Of a DNA stretch of 64,000 nt, positions 1 through 7,201 are shown piece by piece. Under the pieces are notes generated by a model. That model made no database searches. It was not told the DNA's origin and saw nothing but the letters and a program-made list of their open reading frames with translations. Location: contig NZ_AYZQ01000001.1 of the NCBI RefSeq assembly GCF_001436115.1, positions 744,001 through 808,000 on the forward strand, given 5' to 3'. Origin of the DNA: Lacticaseibacillus brantae DSM 23927. Its GTDB lineage: Bacteria; Bacillota; Bacilli; Lactobacillales; Lactobacillaceae. Positions within the stretch are counted from its first letter, which is position 1; each line of letters opens with the position of its first letter. Both the position numbers and the translations under genes were made by a program.

Positions 1-260
1 TGTTCCGCGTAGTAGTCGCGAAACGACTGAATGCCATCTTCGCCATCGGTGTGTTCATCGATATCCACGACCAGAAAATCAACCGTGCGAAATGCGATCC
101 GCGCATTCGGATGACGCCGCCACGCTTGCTTTAATTCTGCTTGTGTCATTGGTGGGCGATCTGCGAATTCAACGAGTGGCCGCTTATCAACTGCGGCCAT
201 TGGCAAAACGTAAAAGCCTTTGCTGGCATATGCCAACGCGTAATTTTCAAGTGTCTGCAT
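1..260 (-). CDS. Phage bifunctional DNA primase/polymerase, N-terminal part (partial)
   Basis: The start codon lies at 258-260, with a GGAGG site about 8 bases upstream, and the frame stays open to the window edge, so about 86 N-terminal residues are visible. The segment GFYVLPMAAVDKRPLVEF, followed by a W..HPNARIAFRT stretch and VVDIDEHTDGEDG, is typical of the Prim-Pol domain of phage and plasmid primases, where acidic residues in the VVDID part bind the catalytic metal. It is the last visible gene of the leftward phage replication module. The C-terminal part, which often carries a helicase domain, lies outside the window and cannot be judged. Confidence 0.85.
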   Translation of the reverse strand, partial: MQTLENYALAYASKGFYVLPMAAVDKRPLVEFADRPPMTQAELKQAWRRHPNARIAFRTVDFLVVDIDEHTDGEDGIQSFRDYYAE

Positions 261-328
261 AGTCTAGGCCTCCATTCTTAACGGGCATCCCACCCGTTCG
301 GTGGAAAACGTCACTGCGCGATAAACAT

Positions 329-847
329 TTAGAATGGAATGTCGTCATCACTGATTTCAAGCGGTGCAGGCTGATTTTCGGCTGGTTCAAAGTCGTAGTC
401 CTTATATGGATATTGAGGGTTCTTCTTGTTTTCACGGACAGCTAAGTGCATGATTGCCGTCTTACCCTTGGCATTCATAAATGCCGTCACAAGCGTGTCG
501 ATTGAGTCCCAGTCAATATCGGATAAGGTAACACCAACCGCGTTAGCCAACCGAGCGACTAATTGCACGCGTTGTGCTAAGACTGATTCTGGAATTGCTT
601 TGCCGTTAGCGCTGGTTTCATCGAAGTTAAACATGTTGGAATCGTTCCGACCGGCGTATTCGCCATCTAAAATGCTGACCTTGATTTGCAGACCGTCCCA
701 GCCAGTGCGTTGAGAAACGAAGTGGGCAACATCTTCTAAAATCACGTTGTAGTCGCCTGATGGTAATGAGTCATAACCTGATTCTGGCTTGTCCTTTGAT
801 GCGTCGAAGTTTTGGGTGGCTTTCATTACGATATCTTTTAATGACAT
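329..847 (-). CDS. DUF669 phage protein with SSB-like acidic tail
   Basis: This 172-residue protein matches the DUF669 pattern of siphophage replication modules (DASKDKPESGYDSLPSGDY near the start, a conserved W and an N-rich central part). Its last six residues, DDDIPF, are the same as the C-terminal tip of bacterial single-stranded DNA-binding proteins, which recruits replication and repair partners. It sits between the Sak4-like ATPase and the primase, in the place where many phages carry an SSB. A role as an SSB substitute or ssDNA-linked accessory protein is an inference. The start is supported by an AAGGAG site at the usual distance. Confidence 0.85.
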   Translation of the reverse strand: MSLKDIVMKATQNFDASKDKPESGYDSLPSGDYNVILEDVAHFVSQRTGWDGLQIKVSILDGEYAGRNDSNMFNFDETSANGKAIPESVLAQRVQLVARLANAVGVTLSDIDWDSIDTLVTAFMNAKGKTAIMHLAVRENKKNPQYPYKDYDFEPAENQPAPLEISDDDIPF

Positions 848-861
848 AATTTAAAATCTCC

Positions 862-1590
862 TTATTTTTCGTTAGTAGTTGTCTTAGCAGCAGGTGCAGT
901 TTGCCGTGGGAAAACCCCAGGCACATTTTCGAGAATGCGTAAAATCTTTGGGTCTGAAATCTGTTCGCGATCATATTGTTTGCGTTTATCAGTTGCTGAC
1001 CGTGAATAGTTTGTACCGATACGGCGGGTACGAATGACCAGGTCAGAATTTCCGTTGACCATGTTGTACCATTTGGTTTTTAGCGATGGCGCCTCAACTG
1101 AGTTACCATTGCTGTCGGTCTTTTCGCTAATTCGGCTCACGTACACCACGTTCATCGGCAGTGCTTTTAATTCCAACACCAGACCCCGAACAATCTGCTC
1201 TTGCATTGCGTAACCCTTGCCGTAACCCAAGTCTGATAATGCCTTAATATTGTTTTCGATTAAGATTGACTGTTCAATCAGGTCAATCACATCATCGATA
1301 ACATCAATCACGACCGTTTCAAAGCCGCTGTTCGTTGTACCGAGTTCAAGGATTAATTCATCCAACTGATCAATGACCGACTGCTTCATCGACCCGTCAG
1401 GATTTTGGATATTTTTCAGTTGAAAGTTTGGTAACCCAGCCTTCTCAGCGTTGTCATCTGTGTTGATAAAAAATGGATTTGGAAACCGTTCAGCGAGATA
1501 GCTCTTGCCCGACATGGTGGCACCCCAGATGAAAAATGTTCGCGGTGTGTCCATCGGTTTTTTGCGTTCGTTCTTTGGTAGTAGTCCCAA
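862..1590 (-). CDS. Sak4-like phage AAA ATPase (recombination or replication)
   Basis: The 242-residue protein carries a Walker A motif in GATMSGKSY near residues 24-32, a D-rich segment near residue 45 and a Walker B-like VVIDVIDDV near residue 95. This is the AAA_24/Sak4 family of RecA-like single-strand annealing ATPases common in Lactobacillus and Lactococcus phages. I place the start at a TTG (1588-1590) directly after the stop of the upstream helicase, because an AAAGGAG site lies 8 bases before it; the internal ATG at residue 13 lacks one. It follows the helicase without a gap and precedes the DUF669 gene, so all three are probably co-transcribed. Confidence 0.8.
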   Translation of the reverse strand: MGLLPKNERKKPMDTPRTFFIWGATMSGKSYLAERFPNPFFINTDDNAEKAGLPNFQLKNIQNPDGSMKQSVIDQLDELILELGTTNSGFETVVIDVIDDVIDLIEQSILIENNIKALSDLGYGKGYAMQEQIVRGLVLELKALPMNVVYVSRISEKTDSNGNSVEAPSLKTKWYNMVNGNSDLVIRTRRIGTNYSRSATDKRKQYDREQISDPKILRILENVPGVFPRQTAPAAKTTTNEK

Positions 1591-2997
1591 TTAAATGACT
1601 CCTTTCTTTTTTGCCTGGTAGTATGCCCAGCCAGACTTATAATCGTGAGCCGTGGCGTAAAGTTGAAACTCTTGCAGGTTCTTCAACTCTGACGGCCGTT
1701 TACCGGCAATCAATTTGCTGGCGTTCTGCTTTTGCACCTGATGCACGATTTTTAATCGATGTGCAATCTCAGACTGGCGTTTCTTGGTTTGGTTGATTTC
1801 TTGTAAATCGCCATTAATCGTGACGACTTCACCACGTGCTTTCGGTAGGTCAGCACCACAATCTGGGCAGTGGCCGTCTTTGACTTCGGTCACATAAAAC
1901 GATGAGAAACATACTGGGCAAACAACAACGTTTGGACTGGTGTTCTTTTCAGTCTCACGCTTGTTCTGTTTCTTGTTCTGCTCTCCGTCTAATGACCACT
2001 CGCGATAGTCAGTCGGTAAACCAAAGCGTTCGGCGTTTCTAACGTGATCTAAAATCACGGCTGTCTTGCCTTCACGCGGGTTCATCGCTCGCATTGCAAA
2101 TTGTAGGTACAGCGACAGTGATTGAGTAGGCCGCAGTTGGATAACGCAATCCACGTTTGGTAGGTCCAGCCCCTCAGTAAATAACTCCACGTTCGTCATT
2201 ACCGTGATATTTCCTGCACGAAAATCTTCAACAGCTTTAGCACGTTCCTCTTCAGGTGTCTCACCGTCAACTTCGACTGCTGCCACTCCTGCTGCATTAA
2301 ACTCTTCCGCCAACCGTTTGGCTGATTCAACCGAGTAGCAATATGCGATTGCTTTCATTCCGTTAGCGTGGCGTTTGTACTGTTCAATCGCACTGCCGTA
2401 AATTTCAGACTTCAATGCACTGGCAATCGATTCATTCGTAAACTCACCATTGCGGCGTCTGAGCAATTCAGCATTGATATCAGGCGGTGCGTAATATTTA
2501 ACCGGTGCCAGAAAGCCATTATCAATCAGCCACTGCACTGGTTTGCCTTGGATTAAGTCATCGGCGATAATGCCCAGGCCTTCACCAGATAGTCGGTAAG
2601 GCGTTGCCGTGAAAAGTAGCAGCACCGCATCTGGAAATGCTTCAATGATTTTTCGATATGTTTTAGCCAGCGCATGGTGCCCTTCATCAATGATGATTAC
2701 TGCTGGCTCAGTCAGGCGTTTGATTCGGCGGCTTAATGTTTGAACCATCCCCGTTTGGCTGATAGTCATATCCACGCCCCACTTCTCGTAGGTGCCGGCA
2801 ATCTGATCAACTAACTCTTTGCGGTGGACAACCGTCAAAACTCGGTTTCCCTTTTGCGTTGCCCGCTTTGCAATCTCGGCCATGATGACTGTCTTACCAG
2901 TGCGTGGTGGTTGCTGAACCACAATGCGGTGGTTTCCGGCAGCCATTGACTTGTAGATATTGTTAATCGTTTCTGTTTGATAATCACGTAGTGGCAT
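1591..2997 (-). CDS. Phage DEAD/DEAH-type helicase (ResIII family)
   Basis: The 468-residue protein has Walker A in PPRTGKTVI near residue 31, a DEGH box near residue 100, the FTATPYRLSG motif III near residue 130 and a C-terminal helicase half with TNVELFTEGLDLP. A C-terminal zinc-binding pattern follows (CPVC and CPDC separated by about 15 residues, near residues 360-380). This matches superfamily 2 helicases of phage replication modules. Its ATG overlaps the stop of the preceding ribbon-helix-helix gene as TAATG, which suggests coupled translation. Confidence 0.88.
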   Translation of the reverse strand: MPLRDYQTETINNIYKSMAAGNHRIVVQQPPRTGKTVIMAEIAKRATQKGNRVLTVVHRKELVDQIAGTYEKWGVDMTISQTGMVQTLSRRIKRLTEPAVIIIDEGHHALAKTYRKIIEAFPDAVLLLFTATPYRLSGEGLGIIADDLIQGKPVQWLIDNGFLAPVKYYAPPDINAELLRRRNGEFTNESIASALKSEIYGSAIEQYKRHANGMKAIAYCYSVESAKRLAEEFNAAGVAAVEVDGETPEEERAKAVEDFRAGNITVMTNVELFTEGLDLPNVDCVIQLRPTQSLSLYLQFAMRAMNPREGKTAVILDHVRNAERFGLPTDYREWSLDGEQNKKQNKRETEKNTSPNVVVCPVCFSSFYVTEVKDGHCPDCGADLPKARGEVVTINGDLQEINQTKKRQSEIAHRLKIVHQVQKQNASKLIAGKRPSELKNLQEFQLYATAHDYKSGWAYYQAKKKGVI

Positions 2998-3200
2998 TAC
3001 TCTTCATCCGAATCAACATCCTGGATTTCCAGGTTGTCAAAACCATATCGAATCATCGTTTCTAAAATCGTGCGCATCGGGATACCCGTTTCCGCGGCCA
3101 GCATTTTAATTTTCTTGTGCAGGCTTAAACCAACAGTCATCATTTGATAGCCGGTCTCTTTCTCAAGTTGCTTTGTTAGCACTAAATTTTTGTTATTCAT
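2997..3200 (-). CDS. Small ribbon-helix-helix-like phage protein
   Basis: This 67-residue protein contains MMTVGLSLHKKIKMLA followed by GIPMRTILETMIRYG, a beta strand and two helices as in the Arc/MetJ ribbon-helix-helix fold, and ends in an acidic tail. A GATAGGAGG site precedes its ATG. It lies between Gp157 and the helicase in the early operon, so it may regulate this operon or assist replication. The fold assignment rests on pattern only. Confidence 0.65.
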   Translation of the reverse strand: MNNKNLVLTKQLEKETGYQMMTVGLSLHKKIKMLAAETGIPMRTILETMIRYGFDNLEIQDVDSDEE

Positions 3201-3212
3201 AATGTTGTCCTC

Positions 3213-3704
3213 CTATCGAATTCGTAGTGACTGGCCTTGCTTCAAAATTGCTCCTGGGACTTCCTTACCAGACTTCAAATCGTCCTTAATCTTCTTTTTG
3301 TCGGCGTGCCATTCATCGACATGCACCAGATAACTAACTGGCAGCTTAGTTTCGTCAACCAAATCAACTGCCGGCGGGTTAGCCTGGATGCCAAATGAAA
3401 AGTAGGGCGTCTTAAACTTCGTCTTGCCTGTCTGCTCCATGGCGTCTTGCAAGCGTTCCTTCAACCATTTGATGTTGTTGTCGATTGACTGAGCACGTTC
3501 ACGGAGACGTTGCGCCTCAGCCTTAATCGTGTCGGATTGGCCCCTGAGTTCGGTGATGACTTTTGCGTAACCATCGGCCTTGTCTTCAATTGCGTCGGTG
3601 ATTGACGCTAAGGTGTCAGATAAAACTTCTGGATCCACATCGCCATCCTGCATTAAATTGAGCAGTTTGCCGTAGTTCTCTGTTAGTGTGTATAATGTGG
3701 TCAT
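3213..3704 (-). CDS. Siphovirus Gp157 family protein
   Basis: The 163-residue protein shows the Sipho_Gp157 layout: an N-terminal YTLTENYGKLLNLM segment, a long coiled coil (about residues 35-95, with IEDKADGYAKVI and EAQRLRERAQSIDN), and a C-terminal beta part containing KFKTPYFSFGIQ and LPVSYL. In Streptococcus thermophilus phages Gp157 was linked to phage resistance when expressed from the host; its molecular function is not settled. It is a marker of the early module of siphophages infecting lactic acid bacteria. Confidence 0.88.
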   Translation of the reverse strand: MTTLYTLTENYGKLLNLMQDGDVDPEVLSDTLASITDAIEDKADGYAKVITELRGQSDTIKAEAQRLRERAQSIDNNIKWLKERLQDAMEQTGKTKFKTPYFSFGIQANPPAVDLVDETKLPVSYLVHVDEWHADKKKIKDDLKSGKEVPGAILKQGQSLRIR

Positions 3705-3719
3705 GAGATAGTCTCCAAT

Positions 3720-3914
3720 CTATTTTTCTTTGCCGTCTGAGGGTGCGACCTCGGCGGCTTTTTTGTATTTCGTTACGATACGTACCGCGTCACTATACGC
3801 TGCTAGTGAACCAAGCTGGTAAGCACGCTGCTGGTCTGTGCCGTCTGCGTAGTCATAAGCTTGCGTACGTGCGTTATCGGCTAGGTGCTGTAACTGTCGA
3901 ATCGCTTCGTCCAT
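3720..3914 (-). CDS. Small phage protein of unknown function
   Basis: This 64-residue protein has a helical N-terminal half (MDEAIRQLQHLADNARTQAYD) and a charged, Lys/Glu-rich end. Its ATG is preceded by AGGTAGAGAG at a plausible distance, and its 5' end overlaps the 3' end of the next small gene, as expected in a packed early operon. I do not recognise a family. Confidence 0.55.
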   Translation of the reverse strand: MDEAIRQLQHLADNARTQAYDYADGTDQQRAYQLGSLAAYSDAVRIVTKYKKAAEVAPSDGKEK

Positions 3915-4044
3915 AACTCTCTACCTCCAATTCACGTAACTTAATCTGAGTCAGTATCATCAGCCACTCCCACGTGTTGTCACCCGATAACACCTGATTA
4001 GTGGCGTTTTTATTTGCTTCGATGAGTGTTGTCACTCTGTCCAT
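3874..4044 (-). CDS. Small phage protein of unknown function (56 aa)
   Basis: The reading frame extends 15 bases further upstream, but I choose the ATG at 4042-4044 because GGGGGAGA lies just before it. The protein begins MDRVTTLIEANKNATNQVL and contains a helical TWEWLMILTQIKLRELEVE stretch. Both ends overlap neighbours: 35 bases with the small membrane gene upstream and 41 bases with the gene downstream. No family is recognised; existence rests on the ribosome site and on its place in the operon. Confidence 0.45.
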   Translation of the reverse strand: MDRVTTLIEANKNATNQVLSGDNTWEWLMILTQIKLRELEVESYGRSDSTVTAPSR

Positions 4045-4174
4045 CTGTCTCTCCCCCAAACATGTCCATCATCAATTCTTTGAAGCTGTGGTAGCGTCCT
4101 AGTGCTCCGCCAATCAGTAATGCCATGAGCAAGCCGACCACTGTGGGCTGGTGCGTGATAAGCCAATTAATCAT
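4010..4174 (-). CDS. Small phage membrane protein (54 aa)
   Basis: This short frame begins MINWLITHQPTVV and has one clear hydrophobic segment (VVGLLMALLIGGALG, residues 12-26), followed by a charged, probably cytoplasmic tail. The ATG has a near-perfect ribosome site, AAGGAGGT, 6 bases upstream. It sits in the leftward early operon downstream of the HTH gene. Small single-span proteins of this kind are frequent in phage early regions; no function can be assigned. Confidence 0.6.
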   Translation of the reverse strand: MINWLITHQPTVVGLLMALLIGGALGRYHSFKELMMDMFGGETDGQSDNTHRSK

Positions 4175-4206
4175 GTTTCTACCTCCTTGCGTGTGCGAGC
4201 GCGTGT

Positions 4207-4443
4207 TTAAATTGAGGAGATAACGCGATCAATCTCGCGTTTTGAAAAAAGAAGTTTGCCACCGTTTCTATGAAGCTGGAGCCCATGATTTTTGATCAAA
4301 TTTTCTAAATTTCGGCGGCCCTTGCCAGCATATATTTCCGCATCTTGCCGGGACATCCACTCAGCGGCTGCGGCTTGAGTCTCTCTGCGAATGGTTAATT
4401 TAATTTGTTCTAGGTCTTCTGGAGCAAGCATTGGTATCACCAC
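4207..4443 (-). CDS. Excisionase-like HTH DNA-binding protein
   Basis: The 78-residue protein has a helical N-terminal segment and then WMSRQDAEIYAGKGRRNLENL, NHGLQLHRNGGKLLF and SKREIDRVI. That order (helix, turn, recognition helix, beta wing, terminal helix) is typical of excisionase or MerR-like small phage regulators. The start is uncertain: the GTG at 4443 or the ATG at 4431, since the only GGAGG lies 18 bases or more away. It could be Xis or another early regulator; its distance from the integrase speaks slightly against Xis. Confidence 0.6.
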   Translation of the reverse strand: MVIPMLAPEDLEQIKLTIRRETQAAAAEWMSRQDAEIYAGKGRRNLENLIKNHGLQLHRNGGKLLFSKREIDRVISSI

Positions 4444-4483
4444 TTTCGTATGAGATAATTACCTCCAGGGAGGAGGTGTAAAA

Positions 4484-4672
4484 ATGGATAACAAAATCGT
4501 AAAACCTTTGTTTTTAAGATCGTCATCAGATGGAAATTTCAGAGTAGGTACAAAAGATTCCGAAGCGTTCAAATTTTCTGAAGACATCACCATTGTTGTA
4601 GATTGGGAAACTCATCAGCTAAACATCATCGATATGGAAAATAAGACAGTTAAATCAAACTTGAAGGATTAA
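4484..4672 (+). CDS. Plus-strand orphan phage gene inside the leftward operon
   Basis: This 62-residue protein (MDNKIVKPLFLRSSSDG at the start) has alternating hydrophobic residues in ITIVVDWETHQLNIID, suggesting a small beta-rich fold. It has a very strong ribosome site, GGAGGAGGTG, close before its ATG. All neighbours for kilobases are on the other strand, so it is antisense to the transcript from the cro promoter. It overlaps the end of the convergent gene at 4655-4825 by 18 bases. No family is recognised. Confidence 0.55.
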   Translation: MDNKIVKPLFLRSSSDGNFRVGTKDSEAFKFSEDITIVVDWETHQLNIIDMENKTVKSNLKD

Positions 4673-4825
4673 TTTGTCTGATTGGTTTTCTCTAACCAGA
4701 TAGAGCCCATCATTTGGACAATAAACTAGTAATCCATCTTTGCGTTCTGTACTGCGTTCCTCGCCCTGCATGGCTTGGAGCGCTTTTTTAATTTCATCAG
4801 GTGTGCCTTCGAGTGTTAATTTCAT
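4655..4825 (-). CDS. Small phage protein MKLTLEGTPDEIKKAL type (56 aa)
   Basis: The frame begins MKLTLEGTPDEIKKALQAM, has a charged middle and ends with a short beta-like stretch (GLLVYCPNDGLYLV). Its ATG overlaps the stop of the antirepressor gene as ATGA, and AGGGAGG lies upstream, so translation is likely coupled. Similar small proteins are frequent next to antirepressors in Lactobacillus phages (from memory, not searched). The function is unknown. Confidence 0.65.
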   Translation of the reverse strand: MKLTLEGTPDEIKKALQAMQGEERSTERKDGLLVYCPNDGLYLVRENQSDKLILQV

Positions 4826-5442
4826 TGGGCCGCCTCCCTCTGCTTGGCATAAATCGTTTCGGCAACGCGAATGTCTAAGCCAAATTTGTCTTTAGCCGAC
4901 ATCAATTGCGTTGTGTCTTCCAGGATTGATTCCCTAGTAAGCATCATCTCGGGTGTCATCTCTGCCTTCTTGACCATCTTGGGATAGCCATATTTGGTAG
5001 AAACTGCCTTGTTAGCAATCGTGTTTGCTTTGATAAAGTCCAAACGAACGGGCCTTTTCAAGCCACGTGATAGATCAGCCATCATTTGCTTTTGATGTTC
5101 CTTGTCCAACATGCGGAAAATTTCAAACCCTTCAAGGCCAGACGATTTTCGGAGTTGTTTGATGACTTCAAAAACCCAACGCTGAAATTCAATGGCCTCT
5201 GCTTTCTTACTTTTAAAAACAAGTTTGTAGATGTTGAATTCGTTAATCACATTTGCTTGTTGCGCTCGCCCCATTGAATCGATGACCTTACTTGAAGTAA
5301 CCCCATCTGGGTCTAATGAATTGACAGCTCGTGATGTTTGTTTAAGCCCAAGTGCAGAAGTAACATCTGTCGCCACTGCCCACCATTCACCGTCAACTTC
5401 AACAAAACGAATCGCGTAGCCGTTCCACTTTTCTATTTTCAT
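4822..5442 (-). CDS. BRO-N domain phage antirepressor
   Basis: The 206-residue protein has an N-terminal BRO domain (GEWWAVATDVTSALGLKQ near residues 18-35 and INEFNIYKLVFKSKKAEA near residues 67-85) and a C-terminal DNA- or protein-binding part. Such proteins counteract the CI repressor during induction or act as early regulators. The gene is directly downstream of cro in the leftward operon. The operator copy at 5456-5476 lies just upstream of its start, so its expression may also respond to repressor directly. Confidence 0.85.
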   Translation of the reverse strand: MKIEKWNGYAIRFVEVDGEWWAVATDVTSALGLKQTSRAVNSLDPDGVTSSKVIDSMGRAQQANVINEFNIYKLVFKSKKAEAIEFQRWVFEVIKQLRKSSGLEGFEIFRMLDKEHQKQMMADLSRGLKRPVRLDFIKANTIANKAVSTKYGYPKMVKKAEMTPEMMLTRESILEDTTQLMSAKDKFGLDIRVAETIYAKQREAAQ

Positions 5443-5451
5443 TTACTCCCC

Positions 5452-5691
5452 CTAAAACTTCGGTTTTTCCGAAGTTGTGGACAAAAAAATATCGCTCACT
5501 GCGATTCCTAACACATCAGCAATATTTGCGATTGTGCTGTACTTAGCATTCCGCAGCATTGAGATGTTATGCTCGTAGTTGTAGATGGTTTTCTCAGTGA
5601 CACCGGACTCAATAGCTAATTCTTTAACGCTGACATCTTTGATTAATCGCCACTGGCGTAGCGTCATCTTTTCTTTTACAGGTTGAATCAT
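5452..5691 (-). CDS. cro: Cro-like XRE-family repressor
   Basis: The frame is open further upstream, but the ATG at 5689-5691 has AAAGGAGG directly before it. The 79-residue product has an XRE helix-turn-helix (SVKELAIESGVTEKTIYNYE, residues 20-39). It is transcribed from the TTGACT/TATACT promoter, whose spacer carries an operator. The last codons (SEKPKF) are themselves part of a perfect operator palindrome at 5456-5476, so the protein's C-terminus is partly dictated by a DNA-binding site. Confidence 0.85.
   Translation of the reverse strand: MIQPVKEKMTLRQWRLIKDVSVKELAIESGVTEKTIYNYEHNISMLRNAKYSTIANIADVLGIAVSDIFLSTTSEKPKF
5456..5476. promoter_or_regulatory. Phage operator inside the 3' end of cro (fourth site)
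   Basis: The arms aacttcgg and ccgaagtt are perfect inverted repeats of 8 bases around a central ttttt. The core is identical to the operator at 5726-5740 in the cro-cI intergenic region, about 270 bases away. It lies within the last codons of cro and just upstream of the antirepressor start. Confidence 0.75.
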
Positions 5692-5716
5692 TTTCACGCC
5701 TCCTTTCGATAAATCG

Positions 5717-5745
5717 AGTATACAATTCGGTTTTTCCGAAGTCAA
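5717..5745 (-). promoter_or_regulatory. Leftward early (cro) promoter with operator in the spacer
   Basis: On the minus strand TTGACT (5740-5745) and TATACT (5717-5722) are separated by 17 bases. The spacer contains the palindrome ttcgg-ttttt-ccgaa at 5726-5740, so a bound repressor would block RNA polymerase directly. Confidence 0.85.
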
Positions 5746-5753
5746 TAACATAA

Positions 5754-5768
5754 TTCGGATTAACCGAA
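5754..5768. promoter_or_regulatory. Phage operator, middle site
   Basis: The arms ttcgg and ccgaa flank attaa. It shares its arms with the sites at 5726-5740 and 5456-5476 but has a different centre, which may tune affinity. It lies between the cro and cI promoters. Confidence 0.75.
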
Positions 5769-5786
5769 ATTTCTTTCAGAAAAGTA

Positions 5787-5815
5787 TTTCCGTTTTTCCG
5801 AAGTTGTGATATAGT
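5787..5815 (+). promoter_or_regulatory. cI (repressor) promoter with overlapping operator
   Basis: TATAGT at 5810-5815 with an upstream TGA forms an extended -10; the -35 region (tttccg, 5787-5792) is poor. The operator ttccg-ttttt-ccgaa at 5788-5802 has one arm mismatch and lies between the two elements. A weak promoter with an imperfect operator would suit autoregulation by CI at higher concentration. This reading is inference. Confidence 0.6.
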
Positions 5816-5840
5816 TTACCTATAAACGGAGGACATAAGA

Positions 5841-6530
5841 ATGTTTTCAAACAACTTGAAATACTTACGCAAATCACGAGGATTAGATCAAGCACAATTA
5901 GCCGATGCATTAAACAAGAGTGCCTCAACCATTAGTGAGTGGGAAACTAACAAGTACACTCCAAAGATTGGTATCTTGGCAGATATAGCCGGATTCTTCG
6001 ATGTTAAGCTTGATGATTTAATGAACGAAGACTTATCTCAAGCCAAAATGTTCACAGCTCCTAAGGCGACTATTGAAGACAATCTGAAAGATGAACTGCA
6101 CGTTTCGACGTACCCGTATATCCCTGCTGAAATTGCCGCAGGTATCTTAACCTCAGTTGACCCATTCACTCATGAAGACATCGAGACAATCGAACTGTCA
6201 GACATCATGCTGGGCCGTTATGCTGGACGAAAAGATATTGTCATCATGAACATCAACGGTGAATCGATGAACCGCGTGATTCCAAACCACTCACTGATTG
6301 CTGTCCAAAAAGTTACTGATCCAGCTGATTTGAAAGATGGTGACATTGTGGTCTTCGCTGACAACGGGGAGTATTCAGTCAAACGCTTCTATGACGACAA
6401 CAAAGCAAGCGTCTATACTTTCTCACCAGATAGCACCGATGAACGCTTCCGCCCAATGGTTTACCGGCATGAAGATTCTGACGGGCTCTCAATCTTTGGT
6501 AAAGTCGTCGTGTATACAGTTGTCCTTTAA
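5841..6530 (+). CDS. CI-like prophage repressor with S24 peptidase domain
   Basis: The 229-residue protein has an N-terminal XRE HTH (DQAQLADALNKSASTISEWE, residues 16-35) and a C-terminal LexA-like S24 domain. The catalytic Ser is in NGESMNR and the Lys in SVKRFYD; AAG in EIAAGIL is a plausible Ala-Gly self-cleavage site. This is the design of repressors that cleave themselves during the SOS response, so the prophage should be inducible by DNA damage. A CGGAGGA site precedes the ATG. Its targets are most likely the palindromes at 5456-5802. Confidence 0.9.
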   Translation: MFSNNLKYLRKSRGLDQAQLADALNKSASTISEWETNKYTPKIGILADIAGFFDVKLDDLMNEDLSQAKMFTAPKATIEDNLKDELHVSTYPYIPAEIAAGILTSVDPFTHEDIETIELSDIMLGRYAGRKDIVIMNINGESMNRVIPNHSLIAVQKVTDPADLKDGDIVVFADNGEYSVKRFYDDNKASVYTFSPDSTDERFRPMVYRHEDSDGLSIFGKVVVYTVVL

Positions 6531-6603
6531 CCCACTTCAGCGGCAACCACGTGCAAGTCGTGGTGTGGGCGTTGCACCATAAAACATATTTGGAGGAGTC
6601 ATT

Positions 6604-7116
6604 ATGGCATTTTTGGGCGCTATATTTGTACTGATTTTACTGGTTGGCATTGTATGGTTGATTGTTAGCCTCATTCGTAAACATGGATGGAAAAAACCAG
6701 CCATCGCAATTGCGGTTGGTCTGGTTGGTTTTATTGTATCTGCTTCATTGACAGGCAACCCGACCTATGCCGGTGTGGAGGTAACCACTGAACAAAAAGA
6801 TAATATTGCAAAACTTGTCAAAACCGAGAGCGATATTGCCTCTGATGTTAGCTCCAGCGATCAGGCAGGATATAACAAAGACGTAAAGAGTTATCGCACC
6901 ACATACAAGGCCTTAGTTGGCAAAGATTTTAGCCGGGAAAACAACCTATCGAATGCCTTTGGTGCCTACAAAGGTGATAGTTATAATACGGCAAAGAGTG
7001 GACTTGGATCGGCGGTCTTTGTCTGGGCGCACGGCGATGTAGCAGCTAAAATCACTGGTAAAACTAGTGGCAAAGACTATAAAGCGATTATCAATCAGAT
7101 GTACAAAGACTATTAA
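6604..7116 (+). CDS. Lysogeny-module membrane protein of unknown function
   Basis: This 170-residue protein has two N-terminal membrane segments (LGAIFVLILLVGIVWLIVSL, residues 4-23, and IAIAVGLVGFIVSASL near residues 35-50) and a hydrophilic domain of about 115 residues that is probably outside the cell. The ATG is preceded by TTGGAGGAG. It lies between the repressor and the integrase, where lysogenic-conversion genes are usually found and are transcribed in the lysogen. Superinfection exclusion or a surface change is a reasonable guess but is not shown by the sequence. Confidence 0.65.
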   Translation: MAFLGAIFVLILLVGIVWLIVSLIRKHGWKKPAIAIAVGLVGFIVSASLTGNPTYAGVEVTTEQKDNIAKLVKTESDIASDVSSSDQAGYNKDVKSYRTTYKALVGKDFSRENNLSNAFGAYKGDSYNTAKSGLGSAVFVWAHGDVAAKITGKTSGKDYKAIINQMYKDY

Positions 7117-7201
7117 AAAAAGCCCACAACTGTTTGAGCGGTCGTGAGTAGTGGTAAAGATATCTATTGATAAATATATCTAACCATGGAGGGTAAAACA
7201 T

